DNA of 64,000 bases, from the NCBI RefSeq assembly GCF_002899675.1, contig NZ_PKUU01000012.1:113135-177134 (forward strand), in the 5' to 3' direction. Below the pieces are notes generated by a model, which worked only from the letters and a program-made list of their open reading frames with translations, was not told the DNA's origin and did no database searches. Both the position numbers and the translations under genes were made by a program. Of the stretch, positions 55,466 through 63,839 are shown in pieces. Position 1 is the first letter of the stretch. Every line of letters begins with the position of its first letter. Source of the DNA: Clostridium sp. chh4-2. GTDB lineage: Bacteria; Bacillota; Clostridia; Lachnospirales; Lachnospiraceae.

Positions 55466-56662
55466 TTGTTAGAGATTAAAATAAATGAAGCAGAGAATTC
55501 TGCAAGAATCATAGTAATAGGTGTTGGCGGTGCTGGTAATAACGCAGTAAACCGCATGATCGATGAGAATATCGCAGGTGTTGAATTTATCGGCGTGAAT
55601 ACGGACAAGCAGGCGCTGCAGTTCTGCAAGGCTCCCACTGCTATGCAGATCGGTGAGAAGCTGACTAAGGGACTTGGTGCGGGAGCGAAGCCGGAGATCG
55701 GTGAAAAGGCAGCTGAGGAAAGTTCTGAAGAGCTTGCACAGGCTATGAAGGGTGCGGACATGGTGTTCGTTACCTGCGGTATGGGCGGCGGAACCGGAAC
55801 CGGTGCAGCACCGGTTGTTGCTAAGATTGCAAAAGATATGGGAATCCTGACAGTAGGCGTTGTGACAAAACCTTTCCGTTTTGAAGCGAAGACGCGTATG
55901 TCCAATGCGCTGAACGGCTTAGACCGTTTAAGAGAGAGCGTAGACACTCTGATTGTAATTCCGAACGATAAACTGCTGGAGATCGTAGACAGAAGAACGA
56001 CTATGCCGGATGCATTAAAGAAGGCGGATGAAGTGCTTCAGCAGGCGGTTCAGGGCATTACAGACTTAATCAATGTTCCTGGTTTAATCAACCTGGATTT
56101 TGCTGATATTCAGACCGTTATGATCGATAAAGGAATCGCCCATATCGGTATCGGTAAGGCCAAAGGCGATGATAAGGCTATCGAAGCTGTTAAACAGGCA
56201 GTTTCCAGCCCGCTTCTTGAGACAACCATCGAAGGCGCTTCCCATGTTATCATCAACATTTCCGGCGATATCAGCCTGATCGAAGCCAACGAAGCGGCCA
56301 GCTATGTTCAGGAACTGGCAGGCGATGATGCTAATATCATCTTCGGTGCGATGTATGACGAGACGGCTCAGGACGAAGCCAGCATCACCGTTATCGCAAC
56401 AGGCCTGGATGCTTCCGGCAGCGGCATGAGCGCAGCCACGGCTAAGACGGCAGAGAAGCCGATTGAAGAATTCTATAAGTTTAAACCTAAGACAGCAGCT
56501 CCGTCACCGGCTCCACAGCCATCTGTTCAGCCTCAGAAGGAGACGGCTACTACTTATACTCCGCCATATACACCTGCAACTCCACAGACGACATTCCGTC
56601 CGGCAGCCAACAAAGAGATGCAGATCAATATCCCGGATTTCTTAAAGAATAAGAGACAGTAA
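55466..56662 (+). CDS. ftsZ: Cell division protein FtsZ
   Basis: 398-aa tubulin-like GTPase of the division ring. [16 protein letters not shown], the tubulin signature [15 protein letters not shown] near residue 102, and [17 protein letters not shown] are present. The flexible linker (residues about 320-385) is Pro/Thr/Gln-rich and the C-terminal peptide [12 protein letters not shown] binds membrane-anchoring partners. TTG at 55466, 9 bp after AAAGGAGG, is the likely start. Confidence 0.97.
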   Translation: MLEIKINEAENSARIIVIGVGGAGNNAVNRMIDENIAGVEFIGVNTDKQALQFCKAPTAMQIGEKLTKGLGAGAKPEIGEKAAEESSEELAQAMKGADMVFVTCGMGGGTGTGAAPVVAKIAKDMGILTVGVVTKPFRFEAKTRMSNALNGLDRLRESVDTLIVIPNDKLLEIVDRRTTMPDALKKADEVLQQAVQGITDLINVPGLINLDFADIQTVMIDKGIAHIGIGKAKGDDKAIEAVKQAVSSPLLETTIEGASHVIINISGDISLIEANEAASYVQELAGDDANIIFGAMYDETAQDEASITVIATGLDASGSGMSAATAKTAEKPIEEFYKFKPKTAAPSPAPQPSVQPQKETATTYTPPYTPATPQTTFRPAANKEMQINIPDFLKNKRQ

Positions 56663-56682
56663 TCCATTTATTTATACAGAGA

Positions 56683-56717
56683 AAAGCAGCAGGAGAGCGA
56701 TGTCCTGCTGCTTTCTG
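56683..56717. terminator. Terminator after ftsZ
   Basis: AAAGCAGCAGGA pairs perfectly with TCCTGCTGCTTT, 8-base loop, T-rich end; convergent with the next gene. Confidence 0.8.
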
Positions 56718-56733
56718 TACTGTTAAGGGCGGG

Positions 56734-57801
56734 TTAGTATTTGGAGCGGTAAGATCTGATCAGCTGCTGAAATTCCGCGTTTGACTGTAGAAAGCCGTAT
56801 CTCGGGCTGCTCTCCAATTCGGCCAGCAGAGGGGGAAGCATGAGAGATGCCTGGGTGACCGGCTGGTCTTTTGGCGCTTTTGAGTTGATATGGCGGTATA
56901 AAAGGGTCTTTTCCGTCTCCCATGGCTTTTCGGCTGCGGCCAGTATGGATTTTAAGATGGAAAGGCTTTCGGGAATGTTCTCCTGCTGTACGGCCACGCC
57001 TAAGGAAACCACATAGCTGGTGTAATCCCAGAGTTCCAGCTGTTTTGCCGTATGGCTGAATATTTCTGCGATTCGGGAAGCGTTTTCCTCATTTCCCTGT
57101 TTCAGTTCAATATCCGTCAGTTTTGTGAAAAGCATCATCATCTCGCTGGTCTTGGACAGCAGTTTTCTCTCCAATAATTCTTCCGCGCGGTCCAGTTCCC
57201 CCTGATTGATTAAAAGATCGATTTCGAGAAGTCTTTTATCCGGGGTTTCCGGTTCCGGCATCTGGTCTAACAGCTCCTTAGCCTTCTGGGTTTCCCCGCG
57301 GTTCATGTATTTGGAAACCAGCATATATGCGGACCGGGCTTTCATCTGCGGGTCATCGCAAGCCGCGTTTCGTTCATACAGTGCCAGAATTTCGTCTTCA
57401 TATGGTTTTTTATCATCTGCATGCATTCCCGACATGAGCAGTGCAAATTCCAGTGTGATAGCGGTCAGATGGATCAGAGGCGGGCAGTTTGGATATTCCC
57501 TCACTTTTTCAATTCCTTTTTTAAATCCTGTTTCGATTCCATGCTTTTTAATGACACCGGATAATTCCGATATAAAATGGTCGATTTCCTGTTTCGTTAA
57601 GCCTTCGTTGAAACAGAGAAGCGTATTTAAATCCACATTGAGGAGCCGGGCTAAGGCAGGTAAAAGTGCGATATCCGGGTTGGCGGAACCTTTTTCCCAC
57701 TTATTCACAGCCGGGGTGGACACGCCAAGATAACCGGCTACCTGTTCCTGGGTCAGCCCCAGTTCTTTTCTTTTTTCTCTTATCACATGATTAATCGGCA
57801 T
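56734..57801 (-). CDS. XRE-type helix-turn-helix regulator with TPR-like C-terminus
   Basis: 355-aa regulator. Residues 1-60 are a Cro/CI-type HTH (IREKRKELGLTQEQVAGYLG and STPAVNKWEKGSANPD). The remainder is helical with repeating A-x-x-L-L patterns suggestive of tetratricopeptide repeats, the plan of peptide-sensing or stress regulators. The ATG at 57801 behind GGAGATG is the likely start; longer forms add non-conserved sequence. Target unknown. Confidence 0.85.
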   Translation of the reverse strand: MPINHVIREKRKELGLTQEQVAGYLGVSTPAVNKWEKGSANPDIALLPALARLLNVDLNTLLCFNEGLTKQEIDHFISELSGVIKKHGIETGFKKGIEKVREYPNCPPLIHLTAITLEFALLMSGMHADDKKPYEDEILALYERNAACDDPQMKARSAYMLVSKYMNRGETQKAKELLDQMPEPETPDKRLLEIDLLINQGELDRAEELLERKLLSKTSEMMMLFTKLTDIELKQGNEENASRIAEIFSHTAKQLELWDYTSYVVSLGVAVQQENIPESLSILKSILAAAEKPWETEKTLLYRHINSKAPKDQPVTQASLMLPPLLAELESSPRYGFLQSNAEFQQLIRSYRSKY

Positions 57802-57968
57802 TGCATCATCTCCTGATTCCCCGTAAAAGGTTTTTTCTATACTCTCCGGAAGAAGTACTGTATTTATTGTAACAGAAGATTTATGCGGCCACAATTGAAC
57901 GGTTATTAAATATAAGTATTTAAAATTAACTGTAAGTTAAATTCCGCCCTGCTTGGTTTTGCCTGTTA

Positions 57969-59147
57969 TTATTCGGGCCGGCCGGAAGATGACTTTTGAA
58001 GCCGGTATTGGGAGGGCGTACAGCCGAAATATTTTTTAAACACCATCATAAAATAGGAATCGTTTTTATATCCTAAGTAAGCCGCGATCTGTGTGATGGA
58101 AAGAGAAGTGTCAACCAGCAGAGTCTGAGCGTGCAGCATCTTTTCATCGAGCAGAAGACCGGAAAGCGTCTGGCCGGTTTGTTGTTTTATCAGGCTGCTG
58201 GTATGAGAGGTGCTCAGATGAAAATATGAGGCAACCTCTTTTAAGGTAAGCGTTTTATACTGTTGTTTGATAAGCTCCGCCAGTTCCTCTTTAAAAGATG
58301 CATAATTGATAGTGGCTTTGCTGTGCTCAATATTATCTAAGAGAAAGTTTGTAATATCCAGGGTGATCTGCACCCGCTTATTGGAAAAATAGTGATCGGT
58401 TGAAAACCGTTTCCAACAGACTTTAGAATCGGGATATTTTTTCAGTTCCGTCATAAATGGGATCGTGCTGGTCTGTTCGGGAGCGATGGGATCTGTTTTA
58501 CTGCTGATCCAAAGTAACGGTTTTGAAGCCAGTTTATCTATATAGGTGAGAAAGGAAAATAATTCAGGACTGCGGTCCAATTCATCAATTAGAGTTTCCA
58601 GTGTGGCGCCGCTTAAAAAGGGCAGGCCTTCTTCCAAGTTTTTGAGCAGATCGCTGCGGGCTTCCTTGTTCACATGGCTGTGCATACAGATTTTCCCCAA
58701 ATCGCAGGGCATAATAAAAGCGCCGCCTTTCACTTCCGGATGGGCGGCAATGGCATAAGCTGCCGAGACGCAGCCCAGGCTGTGACCGATAAAAAAGATC
58801 TGATTTTTATCAAAACCAAAGGTTTGATCGGAAAGGATAAAATTCAGAACCGAACTGGTATCGTCTAAACTGTTCTGAAATGAATAGGTGCCCGGGCTTC
58901 CCCAGCTTCCACTATAGGAAAAAAACAGAACGTGAAATCCTGCTCTCCGCAGCGCCTGGGCCAGATCCAGGCTCTTTTCATGTCCGGGAAATCCATGGGC
59001 CAGCACAACCACGGGATGCAGATGTTTTCCCCCGGCGGTATACAGAGTGCCAAGAAGCCGTCCCTGCCTGCCGGTGATTATGGGCGAATACAAAGAAGCT
59101 TCCTTTTCAGAATAAAGCGTATCCTGATATAATGTATGAATATCCAT
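57969..59147 (-). CDS. Alpha/beta-hydrolase fused to AraC-type DNA-binding domain
   Basis: 392 aa. Residues 1-275 are an alpha/beta hydrolase: oxyanion-loop segment VLAHGFPGHEKSLDLAQALR, nucleophile elbow GHSLGCV near residue 125, and a late histidine in STDHYFS near residue 245. Residues about 285-390 are an AraC/XylS HTH (LKEVASYFHLSTSHTSSLIK, then SITQIAAYLGYKNDSYFMMV). The product is probably a regulator whose hydrolase-like domain senses or processes an ester. It is divergent from a stand-alone hydrolase that resembles its N-terminal domain. Confidence 0.9.
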   Translation of the reverse strand: MDIHTLYQDTLYSEKEASLYSPIITGRQGRLLGTLYTAGGKHLHPVVVLAHGFPGHEKSLDLAQALRRAGFHVLFFSYSGSWGSPGTYSFQNSLDDTSSVLNFILSDQTFGFDKNQIFFIGHSLGCVSAAYAIAAHPEVKGGAFIMPCDLGKICMHSHVNKEARSDLLKNLEEGLPFLSGATLETLIDELDRSPELFSFLTYIDKLASKPLLWISSKTDPIAPEQTSTIPFMTELKKYPDSKVCWKRFSTDHYFSNKRVQITLDITNFLLDNIEHSKATINYASFKEELAELIKQQYKTLTLKEVASYFHLSTSHTSSLIKQQTGQTLSGLLLDEKMLHAQTLLVDTSLSITQIAAYLGYKNDSYFMMVFKKYFGCTPSQYRLQKSSSGRPE

Positions 59148-59312
59148 CGCAAATCCCCTTCTCTTGATAGCATAAAATCATTCTATCATATTCCTTTTTT
59201 GATAACAATCATCAGATAATATTATAGTTCGAATCCTGATTTTGTTTAGTGAAAGAGGTAGCGTTCCTTTCTATAATTTAATTTATAAAAGACAAGGTAA
59301 GGGGGAAAATAA

Positions 59313-60122
59313 ATGGACAAGGATGAAGCGTTATTGGAAACGAAACCGGCCTCCATGGGAGTTTTTATCCCGGGAAACAGAGGCCGTATATTCACAACGA
59401 TCTATACGCCCGGAGGCAGCATGCCATATCCGGTGGTCATCATCTGCCACGGCCTACCGGGAACGGAAAAGCTTCTGGATTTTGCCGTCGCCCTGCGGGA
59501 TCAGGGATTTTGTACAATTTCTTTTCATTACAGCGGATGCTGGGGGAGCGACGGAACGTATTCTTTTGCAAACTGCCAGGAAGACGTGGATTCGGTGGCA
59601 GCTTATGTGAGAAGAAATGAAGACGGGCTGTTTGATCTGAACCGGGTATTTATTCTGGGGCATAGTTTGGGAGGGCTGATGGCCTGCTATGGGCTTGCCG
59701 GGAATGCGTTTATTAAGGCGGGAGTGATTATCATGCCTGCAAACGTTGCGGAAGACTTTAAAACGGCAGGAACGAGCCCCCAGGCAGAGAAGCAGGTGGC
59801 AGATGTTTACGACAAGGAATTTGCACCCTGGCTGAAAGGTTTTTCCTGGGAAGCGAGCAAAGCGGAAGCAGAGGAGAATCTGTCCCGGTTTTCACTGGAT
59901 ACATATGCCAAGGCAGCCGCAGAAAAAGAGGTATTGCTGATTGCAGGAACGGAAGACGAGGTGCTGGCAAGAGAAAATCATATTGATAAGCTGAAAAATG
60001 CGGTTTCTGAGTTTAAGGGAGAAAAAGCAAACCTGCTGGAAGTCGCAACCGATCATGGCATGAATTGGAACCGGGGCGAAATCATATCTGCGGTATTGGG
60101 ATTTTTTAACGGACTGAAATAG
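59313..60122 (+). CDS. Alpha/beta hydrolase
   Basis: 269-aa hydrolase with CHGLPGTEKLLDFAVALRDQ, the nucleophile elbow GHSLGGLMACYG near residue 116, an acid in GTEDEVLAREN near residue 213 and the catalytic histidine in DHGMNW near residue 249. Many positions match the hydrolase domain of the divergent AraC fusion (FCTISFHYSGCWGSDGTYSF against FHVLFFSYSGSWGSPGTYSF), so the two share a recent origin. AAGGGGG precedes the ATG. It starts a unit with brnQ, 17 bp downstream. Confidence 0.9.
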   Translation: MDKDEALLETKPASMGVFIPGNRGRIFTTIYTPGGSMPYPVVIICHGLPGTEKLLDFAVALRDQGFCTISFHYSGCWGSDGTYSFANCQEDVDSVAAYVRRNEDGLFDLNRVFILGHSLGGLMACYGLAGNAFIKAGVIIMPANVAEDFKTAGTSPQAEKQVADVYDKEFAPWLKGFSWEASKAEAEENLSRFSLDTYAKAAAEKEVLLIAGTEDEVLARENHIDKLKNAVSEFKGEKANLLEVATDHGMNWNRGEIISAVLGFFNGLK

Positions 60123-60139
60123 ATAAGGAGATTGGGGAT

Positions 60140-61480
60140 ATGGATAAGAAAAAAGAGTTTGTACACAGCTTTATTATTGGGTTTGCATTATTTTCCGTGT
60201 TTTTCGGGGCGGGTAATCTGATCTTTCCCCCTGCGATAGGGGTTGCATCCGGAACTAAGTGGATGCCGGCAATTGCAGGACTGACATTTTCTGCAATTAT
60301 TCTGCCGATTCTTACGGTAATTGCAATCGGGCATATGGACGGTAGAATGGAAAAACTCTGCAGGCCGGTGGCTCCATGGTTCAGCGGCGTTTACCTGATA
60401 TTTTTTATCTTATTTGCCGGCTGTCTGGGCGTTCCGAGGCAGGGAGGAACCGCTATTGAGACAGGGCTTTTTGGATTGTTTCCTCAGTTTGGCGGCTCTA
60501 AAATCGCTTTGTTTATCGGACTTTTAATCTATTTTGGACTTGTTTTTTATCTGGTATTTAATCCTTCCAAGATTGTGGAACGCGTCGGTAAAATTTTGAC
60601 GCCGTTTCTCTTGATTATCCTGGTTGGAATTGTGATTGTGTCCATCGTGAAGCCCATCGGAACTCCGGGGGATACCGGAATTACGAACGCATTTACCAAT
60701 TCATTGTTAACCGGATATCAGACCGGAGACGTGGTAGTGGGAATTGTGGTTGCAGCCATGTTTGTGAGTTCCATCAAAGATTATGGGTATAAAGATAAGA
60801 AAAGCATGGACAGAATAACCTTAAAGGCAGCGGTTGTGGCATTTTTCGGACTGCTGATCGTTTACGGCGGATTGCTGTATCTGGGGGCCACAGGGATGGA
60901 TTATTTCTCCGCAGATACGGATCAGACCGCGTTATTGATCGGATTGGTTAAAATGTTAGTAGGAAATGTGGGCAGCGGCGCGCTGTCAGTCGCAGTTTTC
61001 CTGGCGTGTCTGACCACATCCACAGGCATTATCTCATCCATTGCCACGATGACACAAACTTTGACGAAAGGAAAGATCAAATATCAATATATGGTGATTT
61101 TTGGATGTTCGGTTGGAATTCTGATCGGAACAATCGGAGTATCCTCTATCATAAAGATTTCATTTCCCACGTTCTTTTTGCTGTATCCGGTTGCCATAAT
61201 TCTCACTCTTCTGGGCGTATTCGAAAAGTATGTGCCGAATCATGGTTCCTGGAAAGGGGCAACGTTAATGGCGGCTCTCATTGGCATTTATGATATGTTA
61301 AAAGCGCTGAGCGATATGGGAGTGAACATCCATTTAGGATTTCTGGAGAATTTATATGGAATGCTTCCTTTAGCAAATTATGGTATGGCGTGGATATTCC
61401 CAAGCATAGTTGGATTCATTGTGGGGACTGTCATCATAAAAGCAAAAGGTCTGGAGAGTTATCCGATGTTTAAAGAATAG
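60140..61480 (+). CDS. brnQ: Branched-chain amino acid carrier BrnQ
   Basis: 446-aa, twelve-helix sodium- or proton-coupled symporter for leucine, isoleucine and valine. FALFSVFFGAGNLIFPPAIG (residues 15-34) is the LIVCS signature, and FLACLTTSTGIISSIATM near residue 290 is also typical. AAGGAG precedes the ATG, 17 bp after the hydrolase gene, so they share a transcript. The hydrolase could supply a branched-chain amino acid or derivative, but this is only suggested by position. Confidence 0.92.
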   Translation: MDKKKEFVHSFIIGFALFSVFFGAGNLIFPPAIGVASGTKWMPAIAGLTFSAIILPILTVIAIGHMDGRMEKLCRPVAPWFSGVYLIFFILFAGCLGVPRQGGTAIETGLFGLFPQFGGSKIALFIGLLIYFGLVFYLVFNPSKIVERVGKILTPFLLIILVGIVIVSIVKPIGTPGDTGITNAFTNSLLTGYQTGDVVVGIVVAAMFVSSIKDYGYKDKKSMDRITLKAAVVAFFGLLIVYGGLLYLGATGMDYFSADTDQTALLIGLVKMLVGNVGSGALSVAVFLACLTTSTGIISSIATMTQTLTKGKIKYQYMVIFGCSVGILIGTIGVSSIIKISFPTFFLLYPVAIILTLLGVFEKYVPNHGSWKGATLMAALIGIYDMLKALSDMGVNIHLGFLENLYGMLPLANYGMAWIFPSIVGFIVGTVIIKAKGLESYPMFKE

Positions 61481-61483
61481 ATT

Positions 61484-61544
61484 GAAAAAGCCCTTCTCTA
61501 AGGCGTCTCCTTTTTGGGAGACAGCCTTGGGGGAGGGCTTTTTA
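61484..61544 (+). terminator. Terminator after brnQ
   Basis: AAAAAGCCCTTCTC pairs with GGGGGAGGGCTTTTT, with an AAGGC/GCCTT and GTCTCC/GGGAGAC inner stem. Confidence 0.85.
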
Positions 61545-61568
61545 TTATTATCATTTAAGTTCAAAATC

Positions 61569-61644
61569 TGTAGAAATTTCCCGATGAAAAAAATAGGATT
61601 CCTTACATGGTTTGACAAAATCTGAAAGTTGAACTGGCTATAAT
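61569..61644 (+). promoter_or_regulatory. Spo0A-type promoter of spoIIGA-sigE
   Basis: Perfect TTGACA (61612-61617) and perfect TATAAT (61639-61644) are separated by 21 bp, too far for ordinary sigma-A use. TTTGACAA (61611-61618) overlaps the -35 and differs from an inverted 0A box (TTCGACAA) at one base. TGTAGAA (61569-61575), one base off TGTCGAA, lies about 82 bp before the expected start. This repeats the B. subtilis spoIIG design: 22-bp spacing with 0A boxes overlapping the -35 and further upstream. Confidence 0.75.
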
Positions 61645-61701
61645 GTAGCTTAGCAGTTGAAACAGCTGAGAAAAATGCGCAGGGAGGTGGAATAACGACA
61701 G

Positions 61702-62481
61702 GTGACCCATGTTTTATATATTGATGTATTGTTTCTGATTAATTTCGTTATGGACTGTCTTGTCCTCAATACATTGAGAATTATTCTCAAGGGAAAAACG
61801 ACCTGGCTGAAAATCGGAGCTGCCGGTTTGACCGGGGCTTTGTGGGCCTGTGCGGCGGCGGTCTGGCATTTCCTTCCTGTCTTTGTGGAAATGCTGATTA
61901 CCTGGCTGGCGGTCAGTTCCCTGATGATTAAGATTGCATTTCCGGTTCGTGGCATACAGGAGCTTATAAAATATCTGGCAGGACTTTATCTTGCGACGGT
62001 CAGCCTGGCAGGGCTTTCCTATGCTTTTTACCAGCATACGCGTTTTTGGATATTTTATACCGCCTGCGCGTATTTGTTTTCCATAGGGCTGTGGCATATT
62101 TTTTTGGAAGTCAGGCAGAGAATCCGCCACCTGTACCCGGTCACATTGAGTTACGGGGGACAGACCAGAACCTTTCAAGCCCTTGTGGATACCGGAAATC
62201 ATCTATATGAGCCTGTGAGCCACAGGCCGGTACATATTCTGGATTACCAGGCATGCACGGATTTTTGTGAGCAGGTGGCAGGCGTTGTCTACATTCCGTT
62301 TCAGTCGGTGGGCGGAGAGGGGATGATGCCTGGCATCTATCTGGATTCCATGGTAGTCGAAAAAAACGGAATATACACAACTGTCAATAAGCCGTTGGTA
62401 GCGATCAGCAGACAGCCTTTGTCCCCGGGAGGGGAATATCAGATGCTGTTAAATGAAGCGGAAGTTACCGCAGGCGAATAA
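61702..62481 (+). CDS. spoIIGA: Sigma-E processing peptidase SpoIIGA
   Basis: 259-aa membrane-bound aspartic protease that cleaves the pro-sequence of sigma-E in the mother cell. Five hydrophobic helices lie in the first 140 residues ([20 protein letters not shown]). The cytoplasmic part has [14 protein letters not shown] with the catalytic aspartate near residue 159. Somewhat shorter than the B. subtilis protein (309 aa). GTG start 11 bp after GGGAGGTGG. Transcribed with sigE, 22 bp downstream. Confidence 0.9.
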   Translation: MTHVLYIDVLFLINFVMDCLVLNTLRIILKGKTTWLKIGAAGLTGALWACAAAVWHFLPVFVEMLITWLAVSSLMIKIAFPVRGIQELIKYLAGLYLATVSLAGLSYAFYQHTRFWIFYTACAYLFSIGLWHIFLEVRQRIRHLYPVTLSYGGQTRTFQALVDTGNHLYEPVSHRPVHILDYQACTDFCEQVAGVVYIPFQSVGGEGMMPGIYLDSMVVEKNGIYTTVNKPLVAISRQPLSPGGEYQMLLNEAEVTAGE

Positions 62482-62503
62482 ACCAAATAAGGAGGAGATT
62501 TCC

Positions 62504-63244
62504 ATGATAATAAAAGTATCCATACCAAACCGTTTCCAGTTCAAATCCAAACCGGGTTTTACAACCTTGTTGTTCCAAAAACAGGGCGAGGTGCATTACA
62601 TAGGAGGCGCGGACATTCTTCCCGCCCCGCTGGACAGCCAAAATGAAGCCACCATGATCGGAAAACTGGGAACAGAAGCCGATAAAGAAGCCAAAGCGTC
62701 CCTGATCGAACACAATCTGCGCCTGGTAGTCTATATTGCCAAGAAATTCGACAACACCAGCGTAGGCGTGGAAGATCTGATCTCCATAGGAACCATCGGC
62801 CTGATCAAAGCCATCAACACCTTTAACCCAAGCAAAAACATAAAACTGGCCACCTATGCGTCCCGATGCATTGAAAATGAGATTCTCATGTACCTTAGAA
62901 GAAACAACAAGGTAAAGATGGAGGTTTCCATCGACGAACCGTTAAATGTGGACTGGGACGGAAACGAGCTGCTTTTGTCCGATATATTAGGAACCGATGA
63001 AGATATCATTTACCGTGATATGGAAGATGAAATCGAGAAAAAGCTATTAAAAACCGCCATCAGCCGCCTGTCTCCCCGCGAGCGGAAGATTGTGGAGCTG
63101 CGCTTTGGGCTGACAAACGAAGATGGCAATGAAATGACACAGAAAGAGGTAGCAGACTTGCTGGGAATTTCCCAGTCCTATATCTCCCGTTTAGAAAAGA
63201 AAATCATGAAACGCCTAAAAAAAGAAATCGTCCGCTTTGAGTAA
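62504..63244 (+). CDS. sigE: Sporulation sigma factor SigE (pro-sigma-E)
   Basis: 246-aa sigma-70-family factor for early mother-cell genes. About 25-30 N-terminal residues form the pro-sequence removed by SpoIIGA. Region 2 includes [35 protein letters not shown] and [19 protein letters not shown]; region 4 has [17 protein letters not shown] and [23 protein letters not shown] at 62504 behind AAGGAGGAG. sigG, often next, is not found in the remaining 750 bp. Confidence 0.95.
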   Translation: MIIKVSIPNRFQFKSKPGFTTLLFQKQGEVHYIGGADILPAPLDSQNEATMIGKLGTEADKEAKASLIEHNLRLVVYIAKKFDNTSVGVEDLISIGTIGLIKAINTFNPSKNIKLATYASRCIENEILMYLRRNNKVKMEVSIDEPLNVDWDGNELLLSDILGTDEDIIYRDMEDEIEKKLLKTAISRLSPRERKIVELRFGLTNEDGNEMTQKEVADLLGISQSYISRLEKKIMKRLKKEIVRFE

Positions 63245-63280
63245 AATTGATGCAAATCTTTATTTAACTGAATAAGAAAC

Positions 63281-63574
63281 GCCGGAAAGAAGGGGAAGCC
63301 CAGGCGGGCGGGGGAAGTATTAAGATCAATGGGATTCGGGATTCGCCCCTAAGATGTACTAAGACCCGCAAGGACAAAAAGAGACAGGGCGCGCCCATTC
63401 GCAGTGAACTCTTGATGACTTCACTGCTCAAGGGGCGCTTAGAAACTGATTCGGAATTCAGTTTCTACCTGTCTCTTTTTGTCCTCGCGGATCTAAGTAC
63501 ATCTAAGGGGTTCCATACGATCCCATTGATCTTAATACTTCCCCCACCCGCCTGGGCTTCCCCTTCTTTCCGGC
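63281..63574 (+). repeat. Giant fold-back element C (about 108-bp arms)
   Basis: Left arm 63281-63388 and right arm 63468-63574 pair along their whole length, with a few mismatches and one internal loop (the left side of which reads GATTCGGGATTCG). The outer 20 bp (GCCGGAAAGAAGGGGAAGCC) and inner 15 bp are perfect. The 79-bp centre forms GCGCCC/GGGCGC enclosing GCAGTGAA/TTCACTGC, then TAGAAACTGA/TCAGTTTCTA. Same core as element A read on the minus strand. Lies 36 bp after sigE, same strand. No gene in it. Confidence 0.93.
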
Positions 63575-63635
63575 TGTTGCTTGGCTTGCTGAGGATAAAA
63601 AAGATTTGGTGAATTGTGAGTAAGTTTTTACACCA

Positions 63636-63765
63636 ACCGTGAGGGCTTTTTCAGAAATGCCTTCACCATTTAATGTAAAGGGTGAGGTCTTTTCGCGAAA
63701 TGCCTTGACGTTTAAAGTAAAACCTGAAGGCATTTCAGAAAATCCCTTCATGATCCATGTAAATG
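63636..63765 (+). repeat. Three imperfect direct repeats of about 42 bp
   Basis: Three adjoining units share the pattern AGG-C-TTTTC-(2 bases)-AAAT-CCTT followed by a TTTAA-GTAAA-like tail. The half-site GAAATGCCTT recurs, once inverted as AAGGCATTTC. The stretch lies between two fold-back elements. The 63575-63635 stretch before it holds nothing else I can identify. Confidence 0.6.
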
Positions 63766-63839
63766 TACTTCTACATAAATACCTACGCACCAATATTGTT
63801 TTTAACCTGGCCAGCGAAAACCAGCCCGGAATCGAGATG

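Noticed and set aside
63281..63574. Interpretation as a standard miniature transposon (MITE) or IS end
   Set aside because: No target-site duplication could be seen and arms are not shared with element A; kept only as a weaker alternative.
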